A stretch of 64,000 bases of DNA. Source: Apis mellifera. Lineage: Eukaryota; Arthropoda; Insecta; Hymenoptera; Apidae. The stretch covers positions 2,381,222-2,445,221 of the forward strand of contig NC_037645.1 in assembly GCF_003254395.2 (NCBI RefSeq). Reading direction: 5' to 3'. Both the position numbers and the translations under genes were made by a program. Positions 51,201 through 64,000 of this stretch are shown here, in pieces (the first letter of the stretch is position 1; the number at the start of each line of letters is the position of its first letter). The notes under the pieces are model-generated. The model was not told the DNA's origin. It searched no databases and worked only from the letters and a program-made list of their open reading frames with translations.

Positions 51201-52251
51201 GTTTATAAGTGAGTAAAATTTTGATAAAAATAAATTTTTTTTAAAAAAGTAATTTATTTAAGATACATATTTAATTTGCATCAGATTGATAAAGAATTAT
51301 AAAGTTATTAAAAATTAAAAATATACGAATGTAATATTCATAGTATTTATTGATAGTAATAAAATTTATAAAAAAAGAAAGTTTTTATTTATTTTTCAAA
51401 TAAATATTTATAAAAATAAATATAATTTAAAATTTTAAATAGATAATATTTATACTATTTGTATAATTTAAAAAAATCGTAATAAAATTTCTTCAGTCAT
51501 AGATTTTTCAATCTGATATTTTTTAGGTAATAATTTATCAATTAATTTTCTTTTAATGAACTTGAGATATGTTAAGATATAAAAAACTTCATTAAATAAT
51601 ATTTTCTTCTCTAAACGATGAAATTAACTATCTAAAATTACATTATTTTCTATACATATTAAGTATAATATATTAAGTATAAATATATATTTATTTTTAT
51701 AATTTTTATATAAATTAAATCATATTAAATCATGTAATTTGTTTAACTGTGTATTCTAATAGAATTCCTCTTTAATTTTTGGATGATACTTTAATCGAAT
51801 ATTGTTTTGTCACATGTTGATTAATCACCATATTGACAGGTATCATCAATTCGATAGTTATTTATTTAATATTAATTAATTATTAATATTTATTTAATTA
51901 TGTATTTATGTAATTATAATTGATATATTATCAATTTAAATTATTATTTCATTCTATTATTTTCATTTAATAAATTACCATAGATTATATAAAAATCCAT
52001 TAAAATTTCAAATTCTCTTATCAAGCTTTTAAATCGAATATTTAAAAATATCAAAAGTATATAAAAAATTTTAAGAAATTTTTTAATTTAAAAATTTCGA
52101 AGATTTTAAGAATTTTAAAATTTATAAAAATTTTAAATTGTTTTCTAGTATCTAAAATTTTCAGAAATTTTAAATATCTATATGCTAACTAATCAAATAA
52201 TACCAAAGCTAAAAGAAAATTTTCTAACAAGTTTCATCTCTTTTATTACAG
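44380..52251 (+). other. Probable 7.9-kb first intron
   Basis: Mostly AT-rich. It includes an (AT)n microsatellite at about 48229-48273 and another at about 49296-49333. GC-richer patches lie at about 46700-46990 and 47620-47960. The former contains an 87-codon frame (46739-47002) without an ATG start or a recognisable domain. No exon of the host gene was identified inside. Confidence 0.45.
47868..48122 (-). CDS. Possible small secreted protein, unidentified
   Basis: An ATG at 48122 opens a signal-peptide-like start (MKFYSIVILFLFIIYMNI). The frame stays open to a stop at 47868. The last 30 residues (containing EGTYRINITSLDDQFPAMNV) sit in a GC-richer patch after a clear acceptor TTCTTCCAG. 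The middle is AT-rich and intron-like, so the true product may be a spliced protein of about 50 residues, or the 3' exon may belong to another transcript. It lies antisense in the intron of the receptor gene. No family was recognised. Confidence 0.25.
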   Translation of the reverse strand: MKFYSIVILFLFIIYMNIDNDELVKNIFVLSKDQSYKNSKKFKYQFLILYYFFQNDTWTDIREGTYRINITSLDDQFPAMNVTI

Positions 52252-52512
52252 ATTCAAGTTACATTTCATATTGAATGGATGAAATCGGATCAAAATTTGG
52301 AACGTTACATCGAAATTTGAATCTCCTGGAATTTTCATTCGCGTGGAATTTTCACCATTGAAATCCAGGTTACTGTTCACAAAGGGTATAATCGTGCTAC
52401 TATGCAAACTAATATCTAATGCTATAATTGGACAAGATTGTGGAGATGGTGTTAACAAAGACAACGTTATATTACGGACGGAGAATAGCTTGGATATAGT
52501 TGGCTAATTACC
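52252..52512 (+). other. 5' leader with upstream ORFs of the receptor gene
   Basis: The exon begins after TTTTATTACAG. It carries several upstream ATGs before the main start at 52513, including a 28-codon uORF (52275-52361) and a 17-codon uORF (52446-52499) that ends only 13 bases before the main ATG. The main ATG has a strong context (ATTACCATGGAA). This arrangement suggests translational control. Confidence 0.6.
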
Positions 52513-55500
52513 ATGGAATCTAGGACTTTGATCAGCTCAGGTGAGTTATATTTAATATTCATTCTCATAATCCTACAGTATTTGTTTTTCTTTGTTTTTT
52601 TTTTTCTTTTGAAACAAGTTTTTTTTATCAATAAATGCAAAATTATGATGATATGAATATAACAGATAAACTCAATTTTTTAAATAAATATATAATTTCT
52701 AATGGAATTCTATGTTTCATTTGTAAATTATATGAGAAAAATTGATATTATAAATAATGTGCAAACCTACAAAATTATTTTGATATTATTATTCTCGAAA
52801 AAATTGGATTAGGTCAGTGTAGAAATTAGGTTAGATGATCTAGTTTAATTTGCATGATTCACATGAATTTTTTGTAAATTTCCGAAGCATGAATCTTTAT
52901 CTATTTAAAAAAGTTTATTGAATAGAAAAATCTTATTTAAAATGTTTGAAAATATATGAATTATTTCAAATTTTTTTTAAAAACTATTATTATGGACTGT
53001 ATTTGAAACAAAAGATTCATGTTTATACTTTATGATTATTATAGATACGTTTACATAATATAGGTTATATCTATCTTTTTTTTAACTGTTTTTAAGCTTG
53101 ATAAATATCTTTTGTTTATTAATTTAAGGTTTTATTTTCTATTAAAGATTGAATTTTGATTTCCTAAAGTTCCTCACTTTTCTAATACAATTCGATTTTT
53201 ATCATTAAAATAATTCTGTTTTTTTACTAATGACAAAGTTATTGTAGAATAATCCTATTTCCTCGTAAAATCTAATCTTTGTTCTTAATTCTATACTCTT
53301 ATAAAAACATCTAGTTTTGATTATTAGATCCATTTTATTAGACCCGAATTGATTATTGAAGTGATTCTGTATTTAGAATTTTATTTAGAAGTATTTAGAA
53401 ATAACAAAGAGCTAAATTGTTTTAGACTATTGTTTGAAATCTGATTTTGTTTCTTTTTCTTGAGATAATTCTTAATGGTTATTGGTACATACTTATTTAC
53501 TTATTTTTCAATTAAATAATTTCATTTAATTTCTATTTTAAAAATCTAACCTAACTTAATACAATTATTTATTTATATAGAATCTTCTAATACGAAGAAA
53601 ATATTATTTATATCGTATAAAAGTAAATTTTTATCGAATATATTTTAAAAAACTTAAAAATCGTGTTTATTTATCCGAAAATAAAAGTAATATGTAATTT
53701 CCAATTGAGAAAAATAATATAATGTATCGATTTGAAGAATGGAAAGGATGCAAAATGATTATTCTTCATTGTGTCATCATTTTATATATAAAACGTATGT
53801 AATTGAATCTGCAATTGATATGATAGATTATCCATGCAGTAATTCTTCACTCTATCTGATTATAAATTATTTTAATATTAAAATAATAACAATTCAATGA
53901 ATGAATAAAATTTCATGATAATAATTTTGATATTGAACACCTCGATTCATATCATTAAAAAAAAAAAAAAAGAAAAAATTTGAGAAGTTCTTTGCACTAT
54001 GGTTCATTATCCTCGTTATAAAAGCTCTTTTTTCGAAGAGATTCTCTATTCTGACTTCAACAATTGTTTCAGAACCTTCGAGAAATAATGGAAGCGCGAA
54101 GTGGACAATATAAATATAAGCTTTAAAGATCTACGTTTCTATTTTCGTGGAATTTTCTCCATTTAAGAATAAGTGGTTTTTTTCACTTTTCCAGTTGGTT
54201 GATGCAGGCCGACCTATAGTGGGATTTCTGACCTATAAAAACCGGTTGGGTTGTCCTTGCTAGCAACCTCTCGCAATCGATTGTCCCATTTCAACGTGAA
54301 TATTCCAACATGAAACCGCGAATGAAGCAGTCGTGATCGAGATATTCCCCTCTATCGAGGGAAGAAGTTCCTATCAGTTCTCAATGGAGGAAAGTTTCTT
54401 GATGATTGAGAAGAGTTCTTCTTTCTTTTATCATTGTTTTTCTCACAATAGCAAGAACTATTCTAATGATGAGAGTTTGTTATTTATAAAAAACAAAATG
54501 TATAAAGAAATTTTTTGGATTAGAAAGAGATTTCTTTTAAATCTTAGAAGAATATTTCATAAGAATATTTCATTCAGTTATTAATTTTAAATGATTAAAT
54601 TTTTTTCAAGGAGATGGTTTTCCAAAAAAATCATTCAAATCGAAATTAAGGAAAGATTTTTCAAAATATTTTATAGTTTTATTTTAAATTTTAAATGAAA
54701 AACACACAAAAACATTTAGAAATTATACGAAATATTACACAAGCATGGAAAGATTTATCTGTTTGCTGTGCAACTGTGAGTAATTTTCTACGGTGATTAT
54801 TCTTCCATTCTTCTATTCAATATTCGGTGTAAATATATGAAAGAGTACAAGAGAAGAAAAATATGATTACTTTGATATCTTTGTAAAAATTAAAAAAGTC
54901 TTTCTTCCTAGAAGAAAAATAGCAGAATTTTTCATCTCTCATACGTAATAATACATTAATGAATTTTTTTCATGAATATTCTTAAGAACGTTTCTTTTCT
55001 CAATTTCACAGTAAAGTATACTGAACTTTTATCATATATCCATAGTACTGCAAATCATTCGAAATTCATATTTAGCCTCGAGACTTCAATTTCAATGGAA
55101 TCAAATTTTATGAAAATTTCATCAATTGTCGTCATCTTTGTTCCCTATCTAGAGTAACCATGTTCAACCTCGTTAAACACAACTGAATGATAGATGAAAC
55201 TTTGTTTAACCGTGTAACGGAAATCTGCGTTTTTTTATAGAATATATCTCCAACTTTTAATTTTCTTGGTGAGATTGATAATGTGAATTCTTTAGGAGAA
55301 CTAGAGGAAAAGTGGAAATAGTTTATATTAGTTGATTGTAAAATATATTGTAAAATATTAGTTAAAAATTAAATATACGACAAAATTGTTTAAACTACTA
55401 TTTTTATCTATAAATTGATATTAATATAATAGAATTTTATTTCTTTATTTTTTTTCTTTTTTTTTTTTTTTTCAAAAAAAGTTTCATTTCTTTTGAGGTA

Positions 55501-58500
55501 CTTATTCTTGCCAGAAAATGCATAGAAAAATTCAAAAGGAAATAATTGAGCAAAGAAGAATTAATTTCTTTTGGAGAAAATAGATTTAAAGTTTTTCTTT
55601 GCGGTGAGAAACTTTAACATTTTAGATACAATAGTTAAGATTTAAAATCGGTAAGAAAATTTTTCAAGAACATTTTTATCCATCAGTGAATTCGTTTCAT
55701 GAGATACGTGTTGATCTTCTACTTGACCTATTTCACTGAAACGTCAGTGAAACATCAAGTTGCTACTATTTTTTTATGCCCTCGAGCAGTTTGATACCAT
55801 TTTTCTGGTCATTTTGCGCCAAAAAATACTCAACATACAATGTAGTATAATTTAAAGGATTAAAAGAATGAATTTTTCATTTTTTTTTTTTTTTAATATT
55901 TAGCTTTCAAGCATTTTTAGTTTTCATTTCATTTTTACAATTTTCGTAAAATTTTTAATGCTCGAGAATGCAGTTATTTAAGTCTATTTTTAGTTTTGTA
56001 TTATAAAGTTTTCCTGTTTCCACGAAATGCAATCATACTAAACTTGGCAATGAAAAAATAAAAACAAGAAATTTTTTTTCATTAGATAATATATATAAAT
56101 CTAAAACGTTTTAAAAATTATTTATTGAAAATAAATGAAATTCTATTATATTTATATTTATTCTTATATATAAATATTATTTTATAATAAAGAAATAGAA
56201 AAAGAAATAGGAAATTCAATTCTCAATTAAAATATTATTTTATAAAAATATAAATGTTTGATAAATTTTTTTCTATAAAAAAATAATATGTTAATATCAA
56301 GTAAAAAATATATCATAAAAAATATTCAAATTTTGATTCAAATATTATTTAATAAAATAAAAAAAAAGAAATTCTAAATCTTTTGATAGAAATTTAGCAA
56401 AATTTAAATATATCAATATCTAATAAAATAAAAATATTATCCCAATATTCATTGGAAAGAAAAAGAAAAAAAAGATAAAGAGAAAAATATAAAATTCAAT
56501 TTTTACGTAAAAATACAAATACTATACGTCTAATCATTTCTATACATTCACTTACCCTCTTGAAGTTTTTGTACCTATTTCTCTTACAGATTCTATTCAC
56601 TTTCTTTCGGGCATTTTGAAACGGAATGGACGATCATGGTACGAACAAGAATCCTGTCAGCAGAACACGACGTTTCCGAATCAGACTCTATTCATGAACG
56701 AACACGAGGCAAGAGGTACATAGTACACACGCGGGATTTTCTGGCAATGATCCAACTAGCCTGTATCATTTTCTTCTTTGCTCTTTTTCTCTTTTTCTTC
56801 CCTTCTTTTTTTCACTACTCTATTCTAAGAGCTGTTTCCTAGTTACAAAACTAGCTTTCATTGGCGACTCTGTTGCCTTTTTTTCTCTTTCTTAAAATGT
56901 ATGGTTAGATATTAAGAATAAGAGTTTTTGTCTTTTTTCTTATATATTCATACTATATTTTATTTTTTTTTTTTCAAAACTTTCAATATTTTTTATTTCA
57001 TTAGTAGATAGTTTTGCCAAGATTAGAGATTACAAATAAGAGACTATTATTGTAAAGGATTTGTAAAGGATTTCTTTTATATAATTTAATAATACACAAA
57101 AGATTATAGATTTTCAATATTTTGTTTTAAAATATTTAAAATAGATAATATCTTTTTTTGCATTTTTTAAAAATATATGATTAAAGATTAGGAATAAAGG
57201 ATTTCCTCTTTTTTTTTGTGTATGGAAATAGTTTCTATGAATATTAAGTTTTCATTTTGTTTCACCATATTTAGAGAATTTTAATTATAATTTAGAAACA
57301 AATAATTTTGTTTCTTTTTTCCTTCAGATCTTATAAAAATCATTGATGCAAATCCAAGAATAATTATTCAGAATATGAAATAATTAGAATTTTATAAAGA
57401 ATAGTATTCTTTATAATTCGTTTAAAAATTTTTCAAATTTACAAACTTTCAAACTTCTTGTCATTGTCGTTAAGGATGATTATCTTATTTCCTTTGATAA
57501 GGAAAAATGTTCTCTTTAATCTACTAAATCTCCCCCCTCCCCCCTACTTCTCGAAAAAAAAGAAAAAAAGAAAAAAGGTAAAAAACAAAATAAAACTTAG
57601 CTTATAGAATTCAAGTGATGTCGAGTAGAGAATATGAAATTACCTACGGCTGTTTAAATTTTCCAAGGATCCTTAACAGCCGCAACCCCGTTTCCGGATT
57701 TCGCGTTAACGATTCGCTGACTTCCGTCGACCGTCCTTTAATTTTGAAACGATTCGTTTCCGTCCATTTCATGGCTCACATCCATCTCAAATAATGACCA
57801 ACGATTGTTTTTTTTCTTTTTTTCTTTTTGTTTGTTTTTCTTCCAGATGAAATAAATCTCTTGCCTTGGAAGAAAAAAAATCCAACAAAGCATCAGATTC
57901 GATGTGATCCTAAAACGCTCTATATAATTTTCACAGAGATCATTATATATATTTTTAATTGAAAAATATTACGTATATTAGAAGGATTGATTTTTTTTCT
58001 GGATATTATAGGAGGAATTTTTTTCAGTTTGGCTAATTTAATTTGTGATTTTTTTTTTAATTTTTTTGAATTAAAAAAAATTTTTAATACCATTGAAGTT
58101 GGTTTTTATAAGCGATAAAGAATCAAGAATAAAGAGGCGGATTCCGATACTATAGAAGTGGCTTTAAGTAGTACAAGTCAGCGATAAATTAGTGGAGACA
58201 CAAGTTCGATAATAATTCGCTGAATTTAATACATGGACTATTGAAAGAAGAAGTTTATAATATTTTTAATTAAAACATATATTTTTTTTCTATTTTTCTC
58301 CTGTAGAGAATTTTAATGTTAATATTTTCAATTAATTTTAACAATAGCCATTGACAGATTAATTACATTAATTGTTTAAGAAAAAATTAAAGTAATGAAG
58401 AAACAATTATATACTCTAAGATTCAAATTCAAATAGAATAACTCAATGATAAATGATAAACCAAAATTTTATTATTATATTCGATTTAAGTAGTTTATAT

Positions 58501-61500
58501 ATTCGAAAAAGACTGTCATTGAAACATCTTTAATTCAATTACTTATTTTAAATTTAAAAGATTTTTTTTTATATTTGTTTAAATATAGAAAAAAATCTTT
58601 ATTTTTTAGAAAATTTCTTGGGAAAATTTTTCAGAGATATCAAAACTGTATATAGATAAAACTTAGAGAAAGAAAATTTTGGAACTGTACTGTACTATAT
58701 CTTAAGTAGTACATCTCAAGGATAAGACAGTATTATCTGCTTATAAGCTTATACATTATAATCGTTTAAGTAGCACGACTTAATAATAATAAACTTTTTC
58801 AAAGTTTAAGGATGATGAAAAGACAGATTCGAAAAACTAGTTCAATTTCAAAGTTTTCATGAAATTCACATCGAATTCTTTTTCGAATTCGATACATGTA
58901 CACACACAGTAGTAGTATATACAAAAAGTGCAATGGAAATGGAAATTTTTCAGCAAACTTTCATCTGATTCAATCAAAAATATATAAACAAGATTTAAAC
59001 AGACTTAGAAACTTGTCTCACTGGCCAGGCTCACTCCTTTCATCTTGGAAAAAAAAAAAGGAAACTGATTTCACTTTGTGCACTTCAATCAGAACAACTA
59101 ATTAAATTTCATTAATCCATGAGTGAGAAATGCGAGACATTTATATATATTTCACCATATATTTCCACATATGTAAGAAATAATTAAATTAATTTAATAA
59201 TTAAATTAAATTAAATCAAGAAATCTTTTTTTAAGACAGACATAAATTTTCGAATTTTCATTTTTATATTACGATATATATATATATAACTTTTCCAATT
59301 CCAATGGAACTTCTTTAATCGAAGCCATCGATATTGAATAATCTCACGAGACTAAAGGAGGAGATCCCTTCCATCATTAATATCATCTCAATATCGTTAT
59401 CTTCTTCGACTTGATTTTTATCGTGTCGAATCGATCAGATCTTTTTCATCAAATAGAGAGAAAGAAAGAAAATCTCTCCTTTATCCTCGTGGAAGCCAGT
59501 TTAACGAGTAAGTGTTACAAATCGATTCCTTGACGTAGATGTCTTCCCTCGTTCAATGATCAATGGTGAAGTTTATGTACAAAGTTTTACTAGTAAGTTG
59601 TTCCTCTAGAAGTTTAGAAGGACGAAGAAGAAAATTGGAAATCGATCAAAGAGGAGGAGGAGGAGGAGGAAAAGGAAGAGAGAGGGAAAGAGACAAGATT
59701 CATGTTGGTCGATAAGTTGAGAGGAACGGGTGAATAGGTGAAATACAATTTTCAGATGCGTGCATTAAACCACTGGGGAAATGGCGTTAGCTGGTGATTT
59801 TATGAATAAATTTGGAATAAAAATTCACCTGGAATCGAATATTGATATTTTTCTTTTTTTTTTTTTTTTTTCATTTGGAATTAGAGTGAGAAATAAAATT
59901 TATTAAAGAAGAAAGAGGAATTTTCAGTTGAAGATTAATGATGTTATTAAAAATTATATGTTAAAAATGATATTGAATGGAAATTCTATATAAAAATTCA
60001 TTTAATATAAAACATGAATTTTTTTTTATTATCAATTTGATATTCAAATTGCAAGATAAAATTTATGCAAGAATAAACTTTTCACACAAGAATGATGTCA
60101 TGTAGTGAAAAATTATATTTAAAAAAAAAATTAAATTACGCTGGACATTCTAATTTTATTATTGTGAATTTGCTGAATCATGTAGAAAATGACGATGAGA
60201 AAGGTAGAAAATTTGTTAGGAATTAAAAATAAAAAAAGAAATATATACTGTTGTTCAAGGATTATTGCCAATTTTCACTATGCCTGACAATTAATGTCAA
60301 TTCTTTTGTAAGCTGATATATTTGCCAGATAATCACTAGCAAATAATCTTATTTGAAATTTCTTTCACGTTTCACTGTAAAAAATGGATCTAGTTTAAAG
60401 AGAAAAAAAAACATTGAACTATTGTTTGAAAATTCTTTTTCAAACTTAATAATCAATTCCTTTTTATGATGATAAAAATTCCAGCTTTTTCATTTTAGTT
60501 AAATAATTTTATATTAATTGAAAAGAAAATTTATAAAGTTTCGGCTTTTAACATTAATTTCCTCCTCAAAAGTTGTTTTAATAAATAAAATGGGAATGAA
60601 ATGTTTAATTATCAATTTGTATGATCTATATACATTTATTACAGGAAGAATTTAAAAGAAAAATTATTATCTTTGTTTTTGGACAATTCAATTCTTTCTA
60701 TAATTTCTTTTTTTAAATTTTTTAAATTATTATTAAATATATATTATTAATTACATTATTATTAAATACTTTATAATTAATTAAATTCACATGTTGAAAT
60801 TATTAAAGGTAAATTTCTTTTTTTTTTTTTTTGCTTATTATATATAAATATTATATGTTGCTTTAAGAAGAAATCCTTTGGGATAGAACCATCATGCAAT
60901 ATTTATTTCTAGATTTTATGAATATATATACTATCTATCAGAAGCAATAAGATGAAATCTGCATTTCATTCAAAGTGTACAGCATATATATAGAATATTT
61001 CATAATAAATTAAATTTACTATTGATATTTATTTTAAAAATTTATTTCAAATTTTCTTTGAAAAAAGAATTTAAGAAAAAAATATTTTTTCTTTTTCAGA
61101 TGAACATCATAAATGAAGCAACTATATTATAATTCAGCCCAAGGCACAATTTTTATTTCCAATTTGAAATTTAAATATCATAAAATTTATCTTAGAACAA
61201 GCTTCTACTCTTCTCCATTATAACAAAAAATTTTTGAAATTTCTCAAGTTTTAAAAATAGATGGAAGAATGAATATATTTCTCTAATTGAAAAATAAAAT
61301 TAAAAATAGAAAAATATACTAATTGAAATCTTTACAAGGAGACTTCGAAATTCATTTAAAAATGATCAATATAAGGTATTAGAAGCGATGAAAATGAATA
61401 TCTTAGTCGAATTTTGATTTATTAATTTGTACTCATTTTTCTTGTTACAATCGATTATAACATGGAAAGGGAGTAACGAATAACAGTGACAATAAAATTA

Positions 61501-62843
61501 TTCTGGCTTCTGATAAAGCGAACACAAAGAGATAATTCGAAGCAGCCCATCAGCACAGAAATTTCTTTCTTCTTTGTTCGCGTCTCTCTGTTTAAAGAGA
61601 TAAAGTATTCAACCGGTCAGAATTCAGCTCGTAGAGATAGAGGAAACAGAAACAGGTTTGGTTGCGGGGAAATCCCGGAATTGAAATTCGATTACGTCAC
61701 CTTGCAAGGAGAAGAAATTGGTGGAGTGAAGAAATGAAAGAAGAGGAGAAAAATGGGATACGCGTTGTTTACGTGTGATTTATCGAGCTTGTGACAAGTG
61801 AAAAGGATGTAGAGGCAAAAGGAAGTAAAAATGGATAATTAAAAGAAATATGGATGTCACTAATGCAATTAAAAATAATACGCCGGATTTCTGCAGCGCG
61901 AGATATAAGAATTTAATGCCTCTGGAAGGTGGTGAGTATATTCGAAATATATTTTAATATTTCTTTTAGAATTAAAAAAATTTTTTTTTATTTCTTTGGA
62001 AAGCGGTGACTTATTTAAATTCGTTTTGATAGAAAAAAGAGATATATACAGGGAAATAGGAGAAGAACTAATTTGAAAGAAATTAATTCTGAAATAAAAA
62101 AAATACAAATGGACTGAAATTATCTCGCATAAATAAGATATTGAATATGTTGCAAAAGTTGCATTAAAGAATTTCATCAATTAAAGAAAAGTAGAACAAG
62201 GATGTTAAAAAACTAAAACAAGTATCACAAAAGAAATTCCAATAAAAAAACGACACAAAGATCTTGGAGATTCGGTCTTAAAGAAACAGCTTTGGAAATT
62301 CTCTCTGATAATATGTTTTTTTTTATTTTTCAATCTTGAACATTTTTTATAAAAATACAATGATAACAATAAGTAATACAAGCTAATTATAAAAATTTCC
62401 TAAAAATTTCAATAATAACAAACAGAAGAATTCCAACAATTGTAAAAAAAAATATGTATACTATATCAATCAAAAAAATGAGAAATAGAAAGAAGAAATT
62501 TCTATATAATACAACAAGGACAAAAAAAATAGCGAAACGTAATCAATAAAAAATGAAATCTGCTTGCAGGAAATAGTATAATTTATTCCAGCCAAACTCA
62601 AAGACGTTCATATACCGATATATCAAATTGTAGCCAGTCAATATCAAATTGTATAAAACACCAACGCGTATATCACTCGTGTGGAACACAGTGTGACAGT
62701 AATATCTTATACAGATCTATCGTTCCTTTATACAGAGTTGTGGTGCGAGCCGGTCTGGGACTCGTTACTCTGTTGGCCGCCGACCAAAGCTTCCACTACA
62801 GCCAAACAAAGATGCCCATACGAAGATGGATTCGATACAACCA
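52513..62843 (+). CDS. Class B neuropeptide GPCR, PDF-receptor-like, N-terminal part only
   Basis: Three coding exons join in phase: 52513-52540, 56590-56715 and 62736-62843, giving 87 residues. The gene continues beyond the window. The extracellular hormone-receptor domain has Cys32, Cys55, Cys64 and Cys78, sequons at Asn35 and Asn40, and the core VWDSLLCWPPTKASTTAKQRC. The WD-LLCWPPT core is closest to the insect PDF receptor (which has TWDTLLCWPPT) among class B receptors I know. A PTH- or DH-type receptor is less likely but not excluded. PDF receptors are plasma-membrane, Gs-coupled receptors for the circadian peptide PDF. No obvious signal peptide precedes Cys32, so another upstream start is possible. 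Introns are long (4.0 and 6.0 kb). The middle exon is open in all three frames, and its frame was chosen by phase and Cys/sequon content. Confidence 0.72.
52541..56589 (+). other. Receptor intron with a TATA-bearing patch
   Basis: AT-rich except for about 54050-54360. That patch follows an acceptor-like TTTTCCAG (54194) and contains TATAAAA at 54234-54240, with GC-richer DNA downstream. It could be an alternative internal promoter or an alternative 5' exon. No coding exon that keeps phase was found. Confidence 0.4.
56716..62735 (+). other. Receptor intron, 6.0 kb
   Basis: AT-rich. It includes a C-rich tract at about 57530-57544, a (GGA)n purine run at about 59650-59700, and GC-richer patches at about 57640-57790, 59300-59600 and 61480-61820. 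The last contains GGGGAAATCCC at 61666-61676, a kappa-B-type sequence. No additional coding exon was supported. Confidence 0.45.
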
Positions 62844-64000
62844 GTAAGTACGATGCTATATTTAACGAATGTACATTTAAATTGCTCGTTAATGTTTCTG
62901 ATATATGTACACTCAAAAAGGAACAGATGTGGAAATATTGGAAAACGATTGCAATTCAGATACGATTTGATGTTAATCTAAATTATTTCATTGGTTTAAG
63001 TAATTGGAAAAATTGAGATTGTCGTTTGAAATTAACAATTTTATTTGATCTTGTATTTAGATGATTTAGATAATTACTTTATTTAGAATATTTAGATATT
63101 AGAAAAATAATATATATAATACGTTTAGATTTATTAGGTATGATATAAATTAATTGGTGTGAGAATTATATGCAAATCTTTCAATATTGATATAATCAAA
63201 TTATAAAAAGTTATATACAAAAAATCTTCCATTTTTGATTTATTTTTTCATGTAAATTTAAGCTTTCTACGAAAAGTATGAAAAATATAACTAAATGGAA
63301 ATTCTGAAATTATGAAAAAATAAGAAAAAAAAAAATAAATAAATGTAAAAGATAAAATGGCAAACAAATAAAGAATAAAAAATTTTAATGTATTTGGAAT
63401 AGCTTAATTTTTTCAGAAATAAAGTTATTTAAATCAAAAAAAAGTTAATTATCATATTTTTTTTATAAAAAAATGAATATATATAATGAATATATATATA
63501 TATATGTTAGGATTCTTATTTTTTAAAATAATATTAAAATAAAATTGTTAATATCCTTAATTAAGTTCCGTTTCCATCGAGATGTTTCTATTTATCGTTA
63601 AAAAAAAAAAAAAATAGAATGCATTCGACATGAACAAATCAGTGAAATAAGTGGAAATTTAATATAATTGGTCATTGAAGCGAAAAAAAGTTCTAAAAAT
63701 TAATTCTTAATAATTTAAGTTTCCTTTTTAATGAGATGATGAGGGGAGGAAGGGAATAAAATGTTTTCTGCATAAGAGAAAAAAAAGACAAAAATAGAAA
63801 TGTGAAAAATAATTCTAGGAGAATAAATTAGTGTATTCAGAAGTTTGAAGTCTGTTTTCAAAAAAATAATAAAAATAAGAATTTAAGAAAATATTCTATA
63901 AAAAAATCAATAAAAAAGATATTAGAAAAATAAGAGACTTTCTGAATAATAGTTTAGTATTTTGATTAAAGTTTGTTTTCAATAAATATGAAAGTTAGAA
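62844..64000 (+). other. Start of the next receptor intron
   Basis: After the donor GTAAGT at 62844 the sequence returns to AT-rich DNA with TA repeats (about 63479-63506) and A runs. The frame stays open to 63016 but loses similarity at the donor. The next receptor exon, expected to begin with two bases completing a codon, is not in the window. Confidence 0.6.

Noticed and set aside
56636..56842. 68-codon ORF starting MVRTRIL as a protein
   Set aside because: It runs through a splice donor at 56716 into T-rich sequence. A different frame of the same exon joins in phase with both flanking receptor exons and carries Cys and sequons.

Overview
The window is AT-rich eukaryotic DNA with GT-AG introns, many of them only 60-200 bases long. 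All recognisable genes are animal, and the gene content and base composition fit an insect, most likely a bee (Apis-like Hymenoptera). The taxon is an inference. I see no bacterial, viral or transposon coding sequence.

Layout. (1) 3586-6669, minus: the mesoderm bHLH factor Twist in two coding exons. (2) About 7.2-26.6 kb: no convincing gene. It is a very AT-rich desert dotted with GC-richer islands of 100-350 bases. Several islands carry motifs expected of early embryonic, Dorsal/Zelda/Snail/Twist-type enhancers. (3) About 26.8-28.5 kb, plus: an unrecognised two-pass membrane protein with an eight-cysteine, glycosylatable loop. (4) 29255-32163, minus: a Brambleberry (Kar5/GEX1-type nuclear fusion) protein in eight exons. 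(5) 33546-37537, minus: SMG8, the SMG1-kinase regulator of nonsense-mediated decay, in 15 exons. (6) 38118-39630, plus: a class II phosphatidylinositol transfer protein of the RdgB-beta/PITPNC1 type, with an 8-base microexon. SMG8 and RdgB-beta start head to head about 580 bases apart. (7) About 44 kb to the end, plus: the 5' part of a class B neuropeptide receptor that most resembles the PDF receptor. It has a probable non-coding first exon, a leader/ATG exon, an exon for the N-terminal ectodomain and an exon with the CWPPT core. The rest lies beyond the window.

Gene models were rebuilt by hand from splice sites. For twist, brambleberry, SMG8 and RdgB-beta every junction keeps frame. The two-pass protein has an uncertain first exon. 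The receptor is incomplete.

No new multi-gene system is apparent. The most striking unexplained signal is regulatory: four perfect CACGTG E-boxes at 18, 17 and 19 base spacing (42963-43022), about 1.1 kb upstream of the probable first exon of the PDF-receptor-like gene. In a circadian neuropeptide receptor this looks like a clock-type or other bHLH control element. Next are the Zelda/TATA block at the twist promoter, a perfect palindromic Rel site at 10882, and a compact E-box/Zelda-motif cluster near 13.85-13.98 kb.
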